DNA of 48,403 bases from Bacteroidota bacterium (lineage in GTDB: Bacteria > Bacteroidota > Bacteroidia > Bacteroidales > TTA-H9), in the NCBI GenBank assembly GCA_003250395.1, contig QKGM01000051.1:1-48403 (forward strand). The letters run 5' to 3'. The position numbers were made by a program, and so were the translations under genes. Positions 16,517-25,485 of the stretch are shown in pieces. The notes under the pieces are model-generated. The model was not told the DNA's origin and did not search any database. It saw only the letters and a list, made by a program, of their open reading frames with translations. Each line of letters starts with the position of its first letter. Within the stretch, counting starts at the first letter, position 1.

Positions 16517-17476
16517 ATGTCAATTATATTATACATACAAGGCAGGAACAATCACTTCACCCCACACCAATCAGCCTGGGTTGGATTTGCTGCCACACTT
16601 TCAGCAAAGAATAATAGCTCCCTCACCCTGCTTGTCAGGGATCTTTCGGTTGAACAGGCTACCAGGCTTGGTAGCCACGGTGCAAACAAAGTAGTCTTAC
16701 TGGAAGGGTTACAAGCATCATATGATTTAAATACTGTGGCGCAACAATTGGCTGTTGAATACAAAGCTGCTGAAGGGATACTCTTCCTGTTCGGAAACGA
16801 CCCGACTTCAGCTGCCCTTGCCGCTATGTCGGCTGCCATACTGAACATTTCTTTGGTAACAGGTATTTTTTCGATTCCAAAGTCATTCAATCCACTAATT
16901 ATCGACAGGAAGCCTTTTTCAGGAAAAATAATCTCGTCGGTAACAATCCAGACTCCTGAAGCAGTACTTGTTTTAAATGCCGGTGTCGGAGAAACAAAAG
17001 CAGGTATCACTACTCCCGTTGTTGATGCTAAAATAATTGAATCAGTTTCTGATAAAGGTCTTCAACTGGAATCAGAGCAACCCGAAGGAGGAAAACAATT
17101 ACTTAATGAAGCCCTCAGGGTAGTTTCAGGTGGACGGGGTATGAGAGGACCGGAATATTGGAAACCTCTCGAAGAACTGGCTGATCTGCTTGGCGCTGCC
17201 ATGGCATGTTCACGTCCAGTATCGGATGAAGGATGGCGATCGCACCACGAACATGTAGGACAAACCGGTAAAGTAATTGCCCCGGAATTGTATATAGCGT
17301 GTGGAATAAGTGGTGCCATACAACACATAGCCGGAGTTAATGGCTCAAAAGTAATTGTAGCTATCAACAAAGATAAGGAAGCTCCTATCTTTGAGGTGGC
17401 TGATTATGGTATAGTTGGAGATGTTCATGCGGTAATTCCCGCATTAATAAAAGCCCTGAAAAACGGAACTCCTTAA
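16517..17476 (+). CDS. etfA: Electron transfer flavoprotein alpha subunit
   Basis: EtfA of 319 residues. The C-terminal FAD domain shows [14 protein letters not shown] near residue 208, [17 protein letters not shown], the [20 protein letters not shown] block near residue 254 and [20 protein letters not shown] near residue 278. All are standard EtfA signatures. It is the last gene of the acyl-CoA dehydrogenase operon and ends before a 26-bp perfect hairpin shared with the convergent TPR gene. Confidence 0.95.
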   Translation: MSIILYIQGRNNHFTPHQSAWVGFAATLSAKNNSSLTLLVRDLSVEQATRLGSHGANKVVLLEGLQASYDLNTVAQQLAVEYKAAEGILFLFGNDPTSAALAAMSAAILNISLVTGIFSIPKSFNPLIIDRKPFSGKIISSVTIQTPEAVLVLNAGVGETKAGITTPVVDAKIIESVSDKGLQLESEQPEGGKQLLNEALRVVSGGRGMRGPEYWKPLEELADLLGAAMACSRPVSDEGWRSHHEHVGQTGKVIAPELYIACGISGAIQHIAGVNGSKVIVAINKDKEAPIFEVADYGIVGDVHAVIPALIKALKNGTP

Positions 17477-17553
17477 ACGGATATACGAAAGGCTCATACA
17501 AAATCCGGGAAATTGTCCTGAGATATTTTAAAGAGCACAGAAACCGAAGAAAT

Positions 17554-17607
17554 ATAATTATAAACAGATCGACCGGGTTAAAACCCGGTCGATCTGTTTA
17601 TAATTAT
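17554..17607. terminator. Perfect 26-bp bidirectional terminator hairpin
   Basis: The arms 17554-17579 and 17582-17607 are exact reverse complements, 26 of 26, separated by only two A residues. The core is GATCGACCGGG/CCCGGTCGATC and the outer arms are A/T-rich (ATAATTATAAAC / GTTTATAATTAT). Each strand therefore has a GC core followed by a U-rich flank. It lies between convergent etfA and the TPR gene; its right arm abuts the TPR stop codon. Confidence 0.85.
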
Positions 17608-18633
17608 CTACGGCTGACAGTAACGTCGAGATAGTGCTTTACTGAGTCTGTAACCCCTGAGAACAGCATCTTTCCATGATTTGCAGGCATCATTGTATCT
17701 TCGTAGCTGAATGTAAGCCAATCCTCTGTAATGGTATATATCACCATCATCATAACCTAACCTTGAAGCCCTGTCAAATGATCTGAGTGCATCGGCAGGT
17801 AATTCTTTTTCAACCTGACACAGTCCGGTATAAAACCATGGCAATGCAAAGTCCGGGTCAGTATCAGTAGCAAGCTTCAAAGTTATCAGGGCCTGATCTG
17901 TATCGCCTGTCCGATAAAACAGGTACCCTTTCATAGTTAGGGCATCGGAGAATTCCGGCCGAATGGTAAGAGCATAATTAAAATCAGCCAGAGCTTCCCT
18001 GTATTTTTCCAGCGCCATCAGGATGCTACCCCGAAGGTAGTAATATTGGGCATTCAGGCTATCGGTAGCCAACGCTTTATTGATGTCACTGTAGGCTTCT
18101 CTGTAACGATCAGTCTTATAGTTTACCATAGCTAACAGGTAATTCAATTCAGCATCAGTAGGATCAATTTTCAGTCCATCGACGAAATCCTCACCTGCGG
18201 CTTTGTAGTTAATCATTTCCAATGCAGCTATTCCTCTCAATTTAAAAAGATAAGGATTCTTCTTGTTTACATCAATCAAATAGCTTAGGTCTCTCCTCGC
18301 CTGTTCAAATAATCCTGCCCTTCCTGATGCAATTGCCCTGCCAAGTATGGCATCAGAAAGTGTATCATTTGCCTGAAGTGCCTTAGTAAAATTATTGCAA
18401 GCAGTTTCGTAATCACCAGCCAGAGAGGCTAAATACCCCTGAAAAGAATAGGACAATGCAACCGGTACAGATTTTGACGACATTAGCCGTTTTGCCTCAA
18501 GAAGGCCGGTTGTATCATCAACTGCAAGCCGGGCCACAATCCGATTATATGATTTTCTGAATACAGAATCATGAACCTGACCCTGCAAATTAAAGGCAAA
18601 ACAGCATATAATTAATAAATAAAATAATCTCAT
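17608..18633 (-). CDS. Exported TPR-repeat protein
   Basis: A protein of 341 residues from the ATG at 18633, where MRLFYLLIICCFAFNLQGQ gives a good signal peptide. The frame goes on to 18687 but that extension would bury the signal sequence. The mature part consists of about eight tetratricopeptide repeats, e.g. PVALSYSFQGYLASLAGDYE, AQYYYLRGSILMALEKYREA, FSDALTMKGYLFYRTGDTDQ and DDGDIYHYRGLAYIQLRRYN. TPR proteins are scaffolds; no enzymatic domain is present. It follows mqnD closely on the same strand, so they may share a transcript. Its partner is unknown. Confidence 0.85.
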   Translation of the reverse strand: MRLFYLLIICCFAFNLQGQVHDSVFRKSYNRIVARLAVDDTTGLLEAKRLMSSKSVPVALSYSFQGYLASLAGDYETACNNFTKALQANDTLSDAILGRAIASGRAGLFEQARRDLSYLIDVNKKNPYLFKLRGIAALEMINYKAAGEDFVDGLKIDPTDAELNYLLAMVNYKTDRYREAYSDINKALATDSLNAQYYYLRGSILMALEKYREALADFNYALTIRPEFSDALTMKGYLFYRTGDTDQALITLKLATDTDPDFALPWFYTGLCQVEKELPADALRSFDRASRLGYDDGDIYHYRGLAYIQLRRYNDACKSWKDAVLRGYRLSKALSRRYCQP

Positions 18634-18688
18634 TTGAAGAATAGTACAGGTTTCATTGTATAATAAAAACGGAAAAAGATAATTCAAA

Positions 18689-19549
18689 TCAGATATTACC
18701 TGACATTAATCCTGATAATTCAGAAGCAAATAAAGGAAACCCGGCAGGCAGATCTGATGATAACCGGCTAATTTCATATCTGGCGGCCAATCTTCCCTGT
18801 AGCCCGACATCAAGAGTTGCTTCATTAACATAAAGATCAATATGTTTCCTGATTACATCCGGATCCATCTCACGGGCATATTGTAAAACATAAGGCATAG
18901 CAATGTCAGGATTAAGGCGGGCCATTTCTACACTTTCCCTAATGAGGCTACCCATTCGAATGATTTTATCAATACCAAGCGATCGCTTAATTGCAATACC
19001 TCCCAATGGGATTGGTAATCCGGTCATAAGTTCCCACAACTCTCCCAAATCAGCCAGTTTATTTAGACCATGTGAGGCATAAGTAAACCTCCCTTCATGA
19101 ATTAAAACCCCGGCATCTACTTTCCTGTTCAGTACAGCCTCCTCGATTTCACTGAATAACATTACCTGTGTATTCCTTATATCTGGAAAGGCCAGCCTGA
19201 GCAACATTGCCGCTGTGGTATGTTCACCGGGGATTGCTATTGTAAGGTTTGCCAGATCTTGAATACGATAAGGTTCTATCGATACCAAGAGCGGCCCGAC
19301 ACCATACCCAAGAGCAGATCCGGAGTCCAGCATTACATATTCTCGGGCCAGATGGGCAAAAGCATGATAGCTTACCTTGACTACATCAGGAATACCTGTG
19401 GCAGCTGCCTGATTAAGCTGGTCAATATCAGCGAGCGTAGTGGCAAAATTGAATTCGTCTGTTTGAATCCGGCCATTTACTATTGCATCAAAAATAAAAG
19501 TATCGTTAGGACAAGAAGAAAAGCGAAGATCAAGCGTACATTCTTTCAT
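18689..19549 (-). CDS. mqnD: 1,4-dihydroxy-6-naphthoate synthase
   Basis: MqnD of 286 residues, a periplasmic-binding-fold enzyme of the futalosine menaquinone route. It starts MKECTLDLRFSSCPNDTFIF, where FSSCPNDTFIFDA is the hallmark; VVKVSYHAFAHL and SGSALGYGVGPLLVS are further family segments. IPLGGIAIKR near residue 180 is also conserved. It converts cyclic dehypoxanthine futalosine to 1,4-dihydroxy-6-naphthoate. The upstream gene mqnB ends 3 bases before its start, so both are made from one transcript. Confidence 0.95.
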   Translation of the reverse strand: MKECTLDLRFSSCPNDTFIFDAIVNGRIQTDEFNFATTLADIDQLNQAAATGIPDVVKVSYHAFAHLAREYVMLDSGSALGYGVGPLLVSIEPYRIQDLANLTIAIPGEHTTAAMLLRLAFPDIRNTQVMLFSEIEEAVLNRKVDAGVLIHEGRFTYASHGLNKLADLGELWELMTGLPIPLGGIAIKRSLGIDKIIRMGSLIRESVEMARLNPDIAMPYVLQYAREMDPDVIRKHIDLYVNEATLDVGLQGRLAARYEISRLSSDLPAGFPLFASELSGLMSGNI

Positions 19550-19552
19550 GAA

Positions 19553-20218
19553 TTACAAACATTTGAGGGTTTCAATCAAATCTAACTGGAGATTCTCAAG
19601 AGCTAGTCTCAGGCTCCATTGATCTTCAGGTGGAGGAAGACAATAATTCGAAATCACGCGCAATTGAAGACAATCGACATTTGCCAGCAAACAGGCGGTT
19701 AAAACCGCAGCCCCCTCCATACTCTCAGTTAGAGCGCCATAGCGCTCATGAATAGCAGATCCTCTTCCCGGAAGAGTAGAGATACCACTTACCGTAGCAC
19801 CTCCGACAACAGGCCGATGAGGCAGATAGCGATACCCTTCAAACGGATTGCGAAGCGTATTGTTGTCAAAGGGTAACCCGGCAAAATCAAATCCCATCTT
19901 ATCTAACGTAATAAAACCGTCTTCTGTTTCTTTTCCTAACTCAGGAAAGCACTCTGAGCTAATCCACACCGTTTGTCCAATGGGTATCGATTGATGATAA
20001 CTCCCACTGATGCCAGCATGCAACACAAGATCGGGGTTTAGAGAATACAGAGCTCCGGTGGTGATAATAGAGGCAGGAACCATGCTTATACCACAAATCA
20101 GTATCTCTATTTTATGTTGTCCTATCCAAAACTGATCTCCTGATTTAGGTTCCCTGCGAAGGATCGGCTGAATAACACCCGCTTCAATAGCAGACGCGAA
20201 AACAAGCAGTATTTGCAT
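19553..20218 (-). CDS. mqnB: Futalosine hydrolase
   Basis: A nucleoside phosphorylase-superfamily protein of 221 residues starting MQILLVFASAIEAGV. LVLHAGISGSYHQSIPIGQ and ESMEGAAVLTACLLANVD match the substrate pocket (the E-x-E-G-A segment) of futalosine hydrolases. It removes the purine base from futalosine to give dehypoxanthine futalosine. It is directly followed by mqnD, which confirms the pathway. MTA/SAH nucleosidase is the nearest alternative but the neighbour argues against it. Confidence 0.92.
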   Translation of the reverse strand: MQILLVFASAIEAGVIQPILRREPKSGDQFWIGQHKIEILICGISMVPASIITTGALYSLNPDLVLHAGISGSYHQSIPIGQTVWISSECFPELGKETEDGFITLDKMGFDFAGLPFDNNTLRNPFEGYRYLPHRPVVGGATVSGISTLPGRGSAIHERYGALTESMEGAAVLTACLLANVDCLQLRVISNYCLPPPEDQWSLRLALENLQLDLIETLKCL

Positions 20219-20274
20219 GGTTTAAATTGTTGTCGGAATTTAAAGCAATATTACAAACAATATGAAAAGATTCT

Positions 20275-20282
20275 TACATTTG
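20275..20282 (+). promoter_or_regulatory. -7 promoter element upstream of the MFS gene
   Basis: TACATTTG is a full match to TAnnTTTG, 89 bases before the ATG at 20372. It would give a leader of about 80 bases. No -33 TTG at the usual spacing. Confidence 0.5.
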
Positions 20283-20371
20283 CCCGTTTTCAATTCCACA
20301 GGTTTGTGAATTTGATACGTATTAATCAGTTTTATTTGGGAATCTTTTACCAAAAAATAAATTAAACAGAT

Positions 20372-21775
20372 ATGACGCAACAAGTTAAAACGCTTTTAAG
20401 CGAATCACCAACTGCACGATGGATTGCTTTGGCTCTCATTGCTTCCACCATGTTTTTTGCCTATTTCTTTGTCGATGTAGTGGCTCCTCTTCAGAGCATG
20501 TTGGAGAAGACACCATATTTTTGGTCACCCAAAGTTTTTGGGATGCTGGGTGGTTCTGAGTTTTTTCTTAACGTATTTGCTTTCTTCCTGATTCTTTCGG
20601 GAATTATTCTCGATAAGATGGGTATCCGCTTCACTCTCATTACCTCAGGTTTGACCATGGTAATTGGCGGTGGATTAAAATTCTATGCACTAACAACAGG
20701 CTTTGCTGAGACTGGTTTTGCGTCATGGCTCGGAAGCTTTTTAGTTGACATCCCTGCTTCTGCAAAGCTTGCATTCATTGGGTTCAGCATCTTTGGTGTT
20801 GGCGTTGAGATGGCAGGAATAACTGTTTCAAAGACCATCGTTAAATGGTTTAGAGGAAAAGAAATGGCGCTTGCCATGGGTTTGGAAATGGCTGTGGCCC
20901 GTTTGGGCGTTTTTGCTGTGTTTCGTCTGACACCGATCTTTGCTGATAACGGAGGAGTTTCAAATTCAGTTTTTATGGGACTTGCTTTCCTTTGTATTGG
21001 ATTTATCACCTTCTTTATTTATACTTTTATGGACAGGGCTCTTGATAAACAAATTGAGGCTGGTCCTGCCGGGGATCCGGAAGAAGAATTCAAAATCAGT
21101 GATATCGGTAAAATATTCAGCAATCCAGGCTTCCTGGCCATCGCAGGGCTTTGCGTTTTGTTTTATTCAGCGATTTTCCCCTTTCAGAAATTTGCCACTG
21201 ATATGTTGGTATCAAAACTGAATATTCCCTTAAAAGAAGCAGCAGCTTACTTCTCCTATTTCCCGATTGGTGCTATGATTCTTACACCTTTCATGGGATA
21301 TTTCTTAGATGTTAAAGGTAAAGGAGCAACTATGATGCTCTATGGTGCGATCCTACTGACAATATCTCATTTAATTTTTGCATTAGTTCCCTCCGATATA
21401 TTCAACATTCCTATAGCAATAATTACAATTGTAATTCTGGGAACAGCGTTCTCGCTTGTACCTGCGTCAATGTGGCCTTCATTACCAAAGATTGTTGAAG
21501 ACCGTTATTTAGGATCTGCCTATGGCGCAATTTTCTGGATTCAGAACATAGGTTTGCTTGCAGTACCAATCCTTATAGGATGGTCATTGTCGGCATCAAA
21601 CCCCGGAATGACGGAACAAATTGCTGCAGGTGTTGAAGGAGCAAAATATAATTATATGGTTCCTGAACTTATTTTTGCAGGTTTTGGTGTTCTGGCAATG
21701 ATTCTTGCCGTAGTGTTAAAAATTACCGACCGCAAACGCGGATATGGATTAGATCTGCCCAACAAAAAGAGTTAA
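20372..21775 (+). CDS. MFS transporter
   Basis: A polytopic inner-membrane protein of 467 residues with about twelve hydrophobic helices. After the first helices comes GIILDKMGIRFTLI, the MFS loop 2-3 motif in a diverged form, and the equivalent in the second half is GYFLDVKGKGATMM. A charged cytosolic loop with DPEEEFKISDIGKIF separates the halves. The substrate cannot be told; relatives in Bacteroidetes are annotated only as MFS transporters. It stands alone, divergent from mqnB, and is followed by a strong terminator. Confidence 0.87.
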   Translation: MTQQVKTLLSESPTARWIALALIASTMFFAYFFVDVVAPLQSMLEKTPYFWSPKVFGMLGGSEFFLNVFAFFLILSGIILDKMGIRFTLITSGLTMVIGGGLKFYALTTGFAETGFASWLGSFLVDIPASAKLAFIGFSIFGVGVEMAGITVSKTIVKWFRGKEMALAMGLEMAVARLGVFAVFRLTPIFADNGGVSNSVFMGLAFLCIGFITFFIYTFMDRALDKQIEAGPAGDPEEEFKISDIGKIFSNPGFLAIAGLCVLFYSAIFPFQKFATDMLVSKLNIPLKEAAAYFSYFPIGAMILTPFMGYFLDVKGKGATMMLYGAILLTISHLIFALVPSDIFNIPIAIITIVILGTAFSLVPASMWPSLPKIVEDRYLGSAYGAIFWIQNIGLLAVPILIGWSLSASNPGMTEQIAAGVEGAKYNYMVPELIFAGFGVLAMILAVVLKITDRKRGYGLDLPNKKS

Positions 21776-21796
21776 TAGTACTTTCGCATGATACTC

Positions 21797-21830
21797 ACGG
21801 AGTTGTTCAGCAATGAGCAACTCCGTTTTT
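21797..21830 (+). terminator. Intrinsic terminator after the MFS gene
   Basis: ACGGAGTTG (21797-21805) pairs with CAACTCCGT (21818-21826), 9 bp, loop 12 bases, ending in a run of T to 21830. It lies 21 bases past the stop codon. Confidence 0.85.
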
Positions 21831-21858
21831 CATTTGAGCTGTATCTGATCAAACTTTT

Positions 21859-21890
21859 CTTGCCCTATTCAGGGATTTCTATTAGGTTTG
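21859..21890 (+). promoter_or_regulatory. Promoter of the secreted protease gene
   Basis: TTG at 21860-21862, 20 bases of spacer and TAGGTTTG at 21883-21890 match the Bacteroidetes consensus. The ATG follows at 21911. Confidence 0.75.
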
Positions 21891-21910
21891 TGGGTTCAAC
21901 ATAATAATCT

Positions 21911-23491
21911 ATGAAAAAGTCTCAATTCTTTTTGATAATAAGCTGCTATGTCATCAGCCACACACTCAATGCGCAGAGTGGAGTCATTGGGTCCTGGACT
22001 GTTGCCAATCCTCAAGTGATACAACAAACATTATCTCTACCTGAAGAAGGACGCAACGGGAAGCCACTACAGGCTGGCATGATAGAACCGGTACATATCG
22101 ACCTTTCCCTTGACGCTTTTCAAACGGCAGGTTCAATGTCAGAAAAAATCACACGATGGTTATTTGCAGCACCAGGAATTGGGGGGCTGACTGTCTATTA
22201 TGATGATTTTGCCCTTGAATCAGGAGCGGAATTATGGATGTTCAACCCGACCAGGACAATCAAACTTGGGCCTTTCACAAGTAAAGACAACCCGTTGGGA
22301 GGAGCTTTTGCCACCGGTATTCTCGACGATGATTCACTGATTCTGGAACTTCATCGTCCGATACATGACATTTCTTCCTCGTGCATCATATCTTCTGTTT
22401 CGCTGATTAAACCTATTAGCGAAAAAGGTTTTGGAGGCGCTGGTGCTTGCGAAGTGAATATCAATTGCAGTGAAGGAGCAAGCTGGCAAACTCACAAACG
22501 TGGTATTGTAAGAATTCTCGTGAAGTCAGGTGCATCTTCATATTGGTGCACCGGAACTCTCATCAACAACACCCGAAACGACAGGACTCCTTATGTTCTT
22601 ACGGCAAACCATTGTGGAGAAGATGCTACAGTTACAGACCTGAATCAGTGGATTTTTACATTAAATTATGAAACGAATGGATGTCCAAATCCGATCATTG
22701 AACCATTGCTGACAGATATGATAGGTGCTGAAAGAATTGCGCATAGTATCGAGACCAACAACAAGGGGAGTGATTTTTATCTCGTGAAACTTAAACAGAC
22801 AATTCCCATTCTTTCTAACGCATGGTTCAATGGCTGGAACAGGGAGAATACGGCATCAAACAGCGGAGTAACAATACACCATCCACAGGGTGACATTAAA
22901 AAGATAAGCACCTATAATACAACTCTGATTAATTCCAATTGGAATGGATCACCGATGGGTACTCACTGGGAAGTCTTCTGGACTCAGACTACAAATGGCT
23001 TTGGAGTTACTGAAGGAGGATCGAGTGGTTCTCCACTTTTCGATGCAGATGGATTAGTACTTGGATCGCTAACTGGAGGGCAGTCATCTTGTACCACAAC
23101 GAGTCAGTCAGATGCTTATGGTAAAATCAGCTATTCATGGAATACCAACAGCAATCCGGGATCACAACTAGCTGCCTGGCTGGATCCTGACAATACCGGA
23201 GTAATTAAGCTTAATGGACTCCCGCTTGCAACTGACGAAATAGATGCAAGATCTAAAATCAGCCTATGGCCCAATCCGACACACGATTTTTGTCAGATAT
23301 ATATACCTTCAGGAACAATCAAAAACGCTGTTGTAACTATCTTTTCCACATCTGGAAGTCGCATCCTTTCAACAACTGTTGAAGAAGGACCAAACACCAT
23401 TGATTTGAGTGACCTCCCGAAAGGAATTTACATTTTGGTAGCTGAATCAGAAACTGGTAAATCGAAACCTGAAAGGTTAATTATTTACTAA
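21911..23491 (+). CDS. Secreted trypsin-like serine protease (lysyl endopeptidase-like) with T9SS domain
   Basis: A protein of 526 residues. Residues 1-22 are a signal peptide (FFLIISCYVISHTLNAQ). About 30-170 form a pro-region of the kind found with lysyl endopeptidases. The S1-fold protease spans about 180-435 with H234 in LTANHCGED, D288 in NKGSDFYLVKL and S372 in EGGSSGSPLF as catalytic triad. Cysteine pairs are consistent with extracellular folding. Residues 451-526 (SLWPNPTHDFCQIYIPSG to KPERLIIY) are a T9SS type A sorting domain. Lysine specificity is suggested by overall likeness to Achromobacter protease I but cannot be proven from the sequence. mqnE begins 23 bases later. Confidence 0.9.
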   Translation: MKKSQFFLIISCYVISHTLNAQSGVIGSWTVANPQVIQQTLSLPEEGRNGKPLQAGMIEPVHIDLSLDAFQTAGSMSEKITRWLFAAPGIGGLTVYYDDFALESGAELWMFNPTRTIKLGPFTSKDNPLGGAFATGILDDDSLILELHRPIHDISSSCIISSVSLIKPISEKGFGGAGACEVNINCSEGASWQTHKRGIVRILVKSGASSYWCTGTLINNTRNDRTPYVLTANHCGEDATVTDLNQWIFTLNYETNGCPNPIIEPLLTDMIGAERIAHSIETNNKGSDFYLVKLKQTIPILSNAWFNGWNRENTASNSGVTIHHPQGDIKKISTYNTTLINSNWNGSPMGTHWEVFWTQTTNGFGVTEGGSSGSPLFDADGLVLGSLTGGQSSCTTTSQSDAYGKISYSWNTNSNPGSQLAAWLDPDNTGVIKLNGLPLATDEIDARSKISLWPNPTHDFCQIYIPSGTIKNAVVTIFSTSGSRILSTTVEEGPNTIDLSDLPKGIYILVAESETGKSKPERLIIY

Positions 23492-23514
23492 ACAAATTGA
23501 TTAATAGTTCTGAA

Positions 23515-24618
23515 ATGAATGAATTTTTATCCGAATTGGTACCTGAGGAGATAAAAAAAATATCTAAAAAGATAATTCACCACCAAAGGATATCCACTGA
23601 CGAAGCGCTTGTTTTAGTCCATGAAGCTGAACCCGGGTTATTAGGAATGCTGGCTGATAAAGTTCGTCAGAATATCAACAACGATTCTTTATGGTTCATA
23701 CGCAATTTCCACATCGAGCCGTCTAATCTATGTATCCACCGATGTAAATTTTGCTCTTTTCGCTCCGATGTCACAGGTAGCGCATGGGAATTAAGCCTTG
23801 CTGAGATAAGAGAGATCGTTGACAAAGCAGGGCCAGCAGAAGAAGTTCACATCACGGGAGGCGTTCATCCGGAACGCAACTTCAGTTATTATGAGGAGAT
23901 GGTTAAACTGATCAAAAGTTTAAGACCTGAAATTCATATAAAAGCATTTTCAGCTGTTGAAATTGATGATATGGCGCAAAACAGCGGGCTTACCACTATT
24001 GAAGTACTTCATCAATTGAAACACGCAGGTTTGGATGCATTGCCAGGGGGCGGAGCAGAAATCTTCAGGCAGGATATCCGGCGGGTGATATGCCCTGATA
24101 AAACTGATGCACTGGGATACCTTCGAATACATTCAGAAGCCCATAAACTCGGAATCCGATCAAATGCAACCATGTTGTACGGGCATATGGAATCATGGGA
24201 TGACAGGATTGACCATCTAAACCGCATAAGACAATTACAAGATGAAACCGGTGGACTTCAGGCTTTTATTCCGCTGAAATTCCGCAACAAGAATAACTCG
24301 ATGGCGAACCTTGAGGAGCTGCCTCTCGTAGAAGACCTTCGTCTATTTGCTGTTTCTCGTATTTTTCTTGATAATGTGCAACACATTAAAGCATATTGGC
24401 CAATGTTGGGAAAGGATGCAACAGAAATGTTATTAGCTTTTGGAGTTGATGATATTGACGGAACAATCAACGACACTACAAAAATATATAGCCTCGCTGG
24501 TGCCGAAGATCAAAACCCGGTAATGAACCTAAACGAGTTTATTTCAATAGCCAGGAGAAATAACAGACAAGCTATCAGACGGAATTCAAATTATGAAACT
24601 CTTGAAACTTATCAATAA
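23515..24618 (+). CDS. mqnE: Aminofutalosine synthase (radical SAM)
   Basis: MqnE of 367 residues counted from ATG 23515; a TTG six codons earlier (23497) is less likely. The cluster motif C73-x3-C77-x2-C80 lies in NLCIHRCKFCSF. Family-specific stretches are HITGGVHPERNFSYYEEM, IKAFSAVEID, DALPGGGAEIF, SNATMLYGHMES and LQAFIPLKF. It adds the adenosyl radical to 3-[(1-carboxyvinyl)oxy]benzoate, giving aminodeoxyfutalosine. MqnC is the closest relative, but LPGGGAEIF with the MLYGH motif favours MqnE. mqnB and mqnD lie 4 kb away on the other strand; mqnA and mqnC are not in the window. Confidence 0.9.
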   Translation: MNEFLSELVPEEIKKISKKIIHHQRISTDEALVLVHEAEPGLLGMLADKVRQNINNDSLWFIRNFHIEPSNLCIHRCKFCSFRSDVTGSAWELSLAEIREIVDKAGPAEEVHITGGVHPERNFSYYEEMVKLIKSLRPEIHIKAFSAVEIDDMAQNSGLTTIEVLHQLKHAGLDALPGGGAEIFRQDIRRVICPDKTDALGYLRIHSEAHKLGIRSNATMLYGHMESWDDRIDHLNRIRQLQDETGGLQAFIPLKFRNKNNSMANLEELPLVEDLRLFAVSRIFLDNVQHIKAYWPMLGKDATEMLLAFGVDDIDGTINDTTKIYSLAGAEDQNPVMNLNEFISIARRNNRQAIRRNSNYETLETYQ

Positions 24619-24629
24619 TCAACAAATAT

Positions 24630-25418
24630 ATGCAATATGCAATATGCCTTCTGGGGACAATACCAGTCAGAAGAGAGCCTGATCACCGAACCGAAATGGT
24701 TACCCAGATATTATTTGGAGAGATGCTGGAGATTTTGGTGACAGAAGGAATTTGGTTCAGAATACGAAATGTACACGATGGATACCATGGTTGGGTTGAT
24801 TCACGACAGGTGGTTTTAATAACAGAAGAAGAATTTCACAAAATAAGATCATTACCTGTATCCTATAATGCAGAGTTAATCTTTCCGGTCAGATGTGAAA
24901 CAACCGGAAATGAACTTTATATTCCTCTGGGTTCCCGTCTATATAACATGAAAGAAGGTTCATTTACAGTAGGCCATTCAAAGTTCTCCTTTTCTGGTCG
25001 AATGTATAATTTCCCATTTAAAAGCGATACGACTACACTGATGAGTAATGCCCTTAGGCTATTAAACACACCCTATCTCTGGGGCGGACGAACAATGGCT
25101 GGTATCGACTGCTCAGGTTTTGTACAACTGGTCTTTGGCCTTTCAGGAATTCAATTACCTCGTGATGCATCCCAGCAAGTACAATTCCAGGGATTATCCC
25201 TCAGTTTTATTACTGAAGCACAGCCCGGTGATGTTGCCTTCTTTGACAATTCTGAAGGAGAAGTAACCCATGTGGGTATTCTTGATGGAGAAGGCCAGAT
25301 TATTCATGCTTCCGGACAAGTTCGGATAGATCCTGTAGACCATCAGGGAATTTTTAATACCGAAACGAAAAACTATACCCACCAATTTAGGATCGCCAAA
25401 TCATTTATTGGAATGTAG
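24630..25418 (+). CDS. NlpC/P60 cysteine peptidase with SH3 domains, cytosolic
   Basis: A protein of 262 residues with no signal peptide. Residues 1-65 and about 75-125 look like bacterial SH3 domains (IPVRREPDHRTEMVTQILFG, GYHGWVDSRQV). The NlpC/P60 domain spans about 130-262, with C161 in GIDCSGFVQ, H214 in VTHVGIL and H226 in IIHASGQ as catalytic residues. Organisation and lack of a signal match Bacteroides dipeptidyl-peptidase VI homologues, which cleave gamma-D-Glu-diaminopimelate muropeptides during wall recycling. It begins 11 bases after mqnE, suggesting co-transcription without an obvious functional link. Confidence 0.88.
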   Translation: MQYAICLLGTIPVRREPDHRTEMVTQILFGEMLEILVTEGIWFRIRNVHDGYHGWVDSRQVVLITEEEFHKIRSLPVSYNAELIFPVRCETTGNELYIPLGSRLYNMKEGSFTVGHSKFSFSGRMYNFPFKSDTTTLMSNALRLLNTPYLWGGRTMAGIDCSGFVQLVFGLSGIQLPRDASQQVQFQGLSLSFITEAQPGDVAFFDNSEGEVTHVGILDGEGQIIHASGQVRIDPVDHQGIFNTETKNYTHQFRIAKSFIGM

Positions 25419-25485
25419 TTCGCGAAAATAATGACATTTTTCTTAGAAAAACGCTAACTATTACAGAATTGATCTTACCAGCCAA

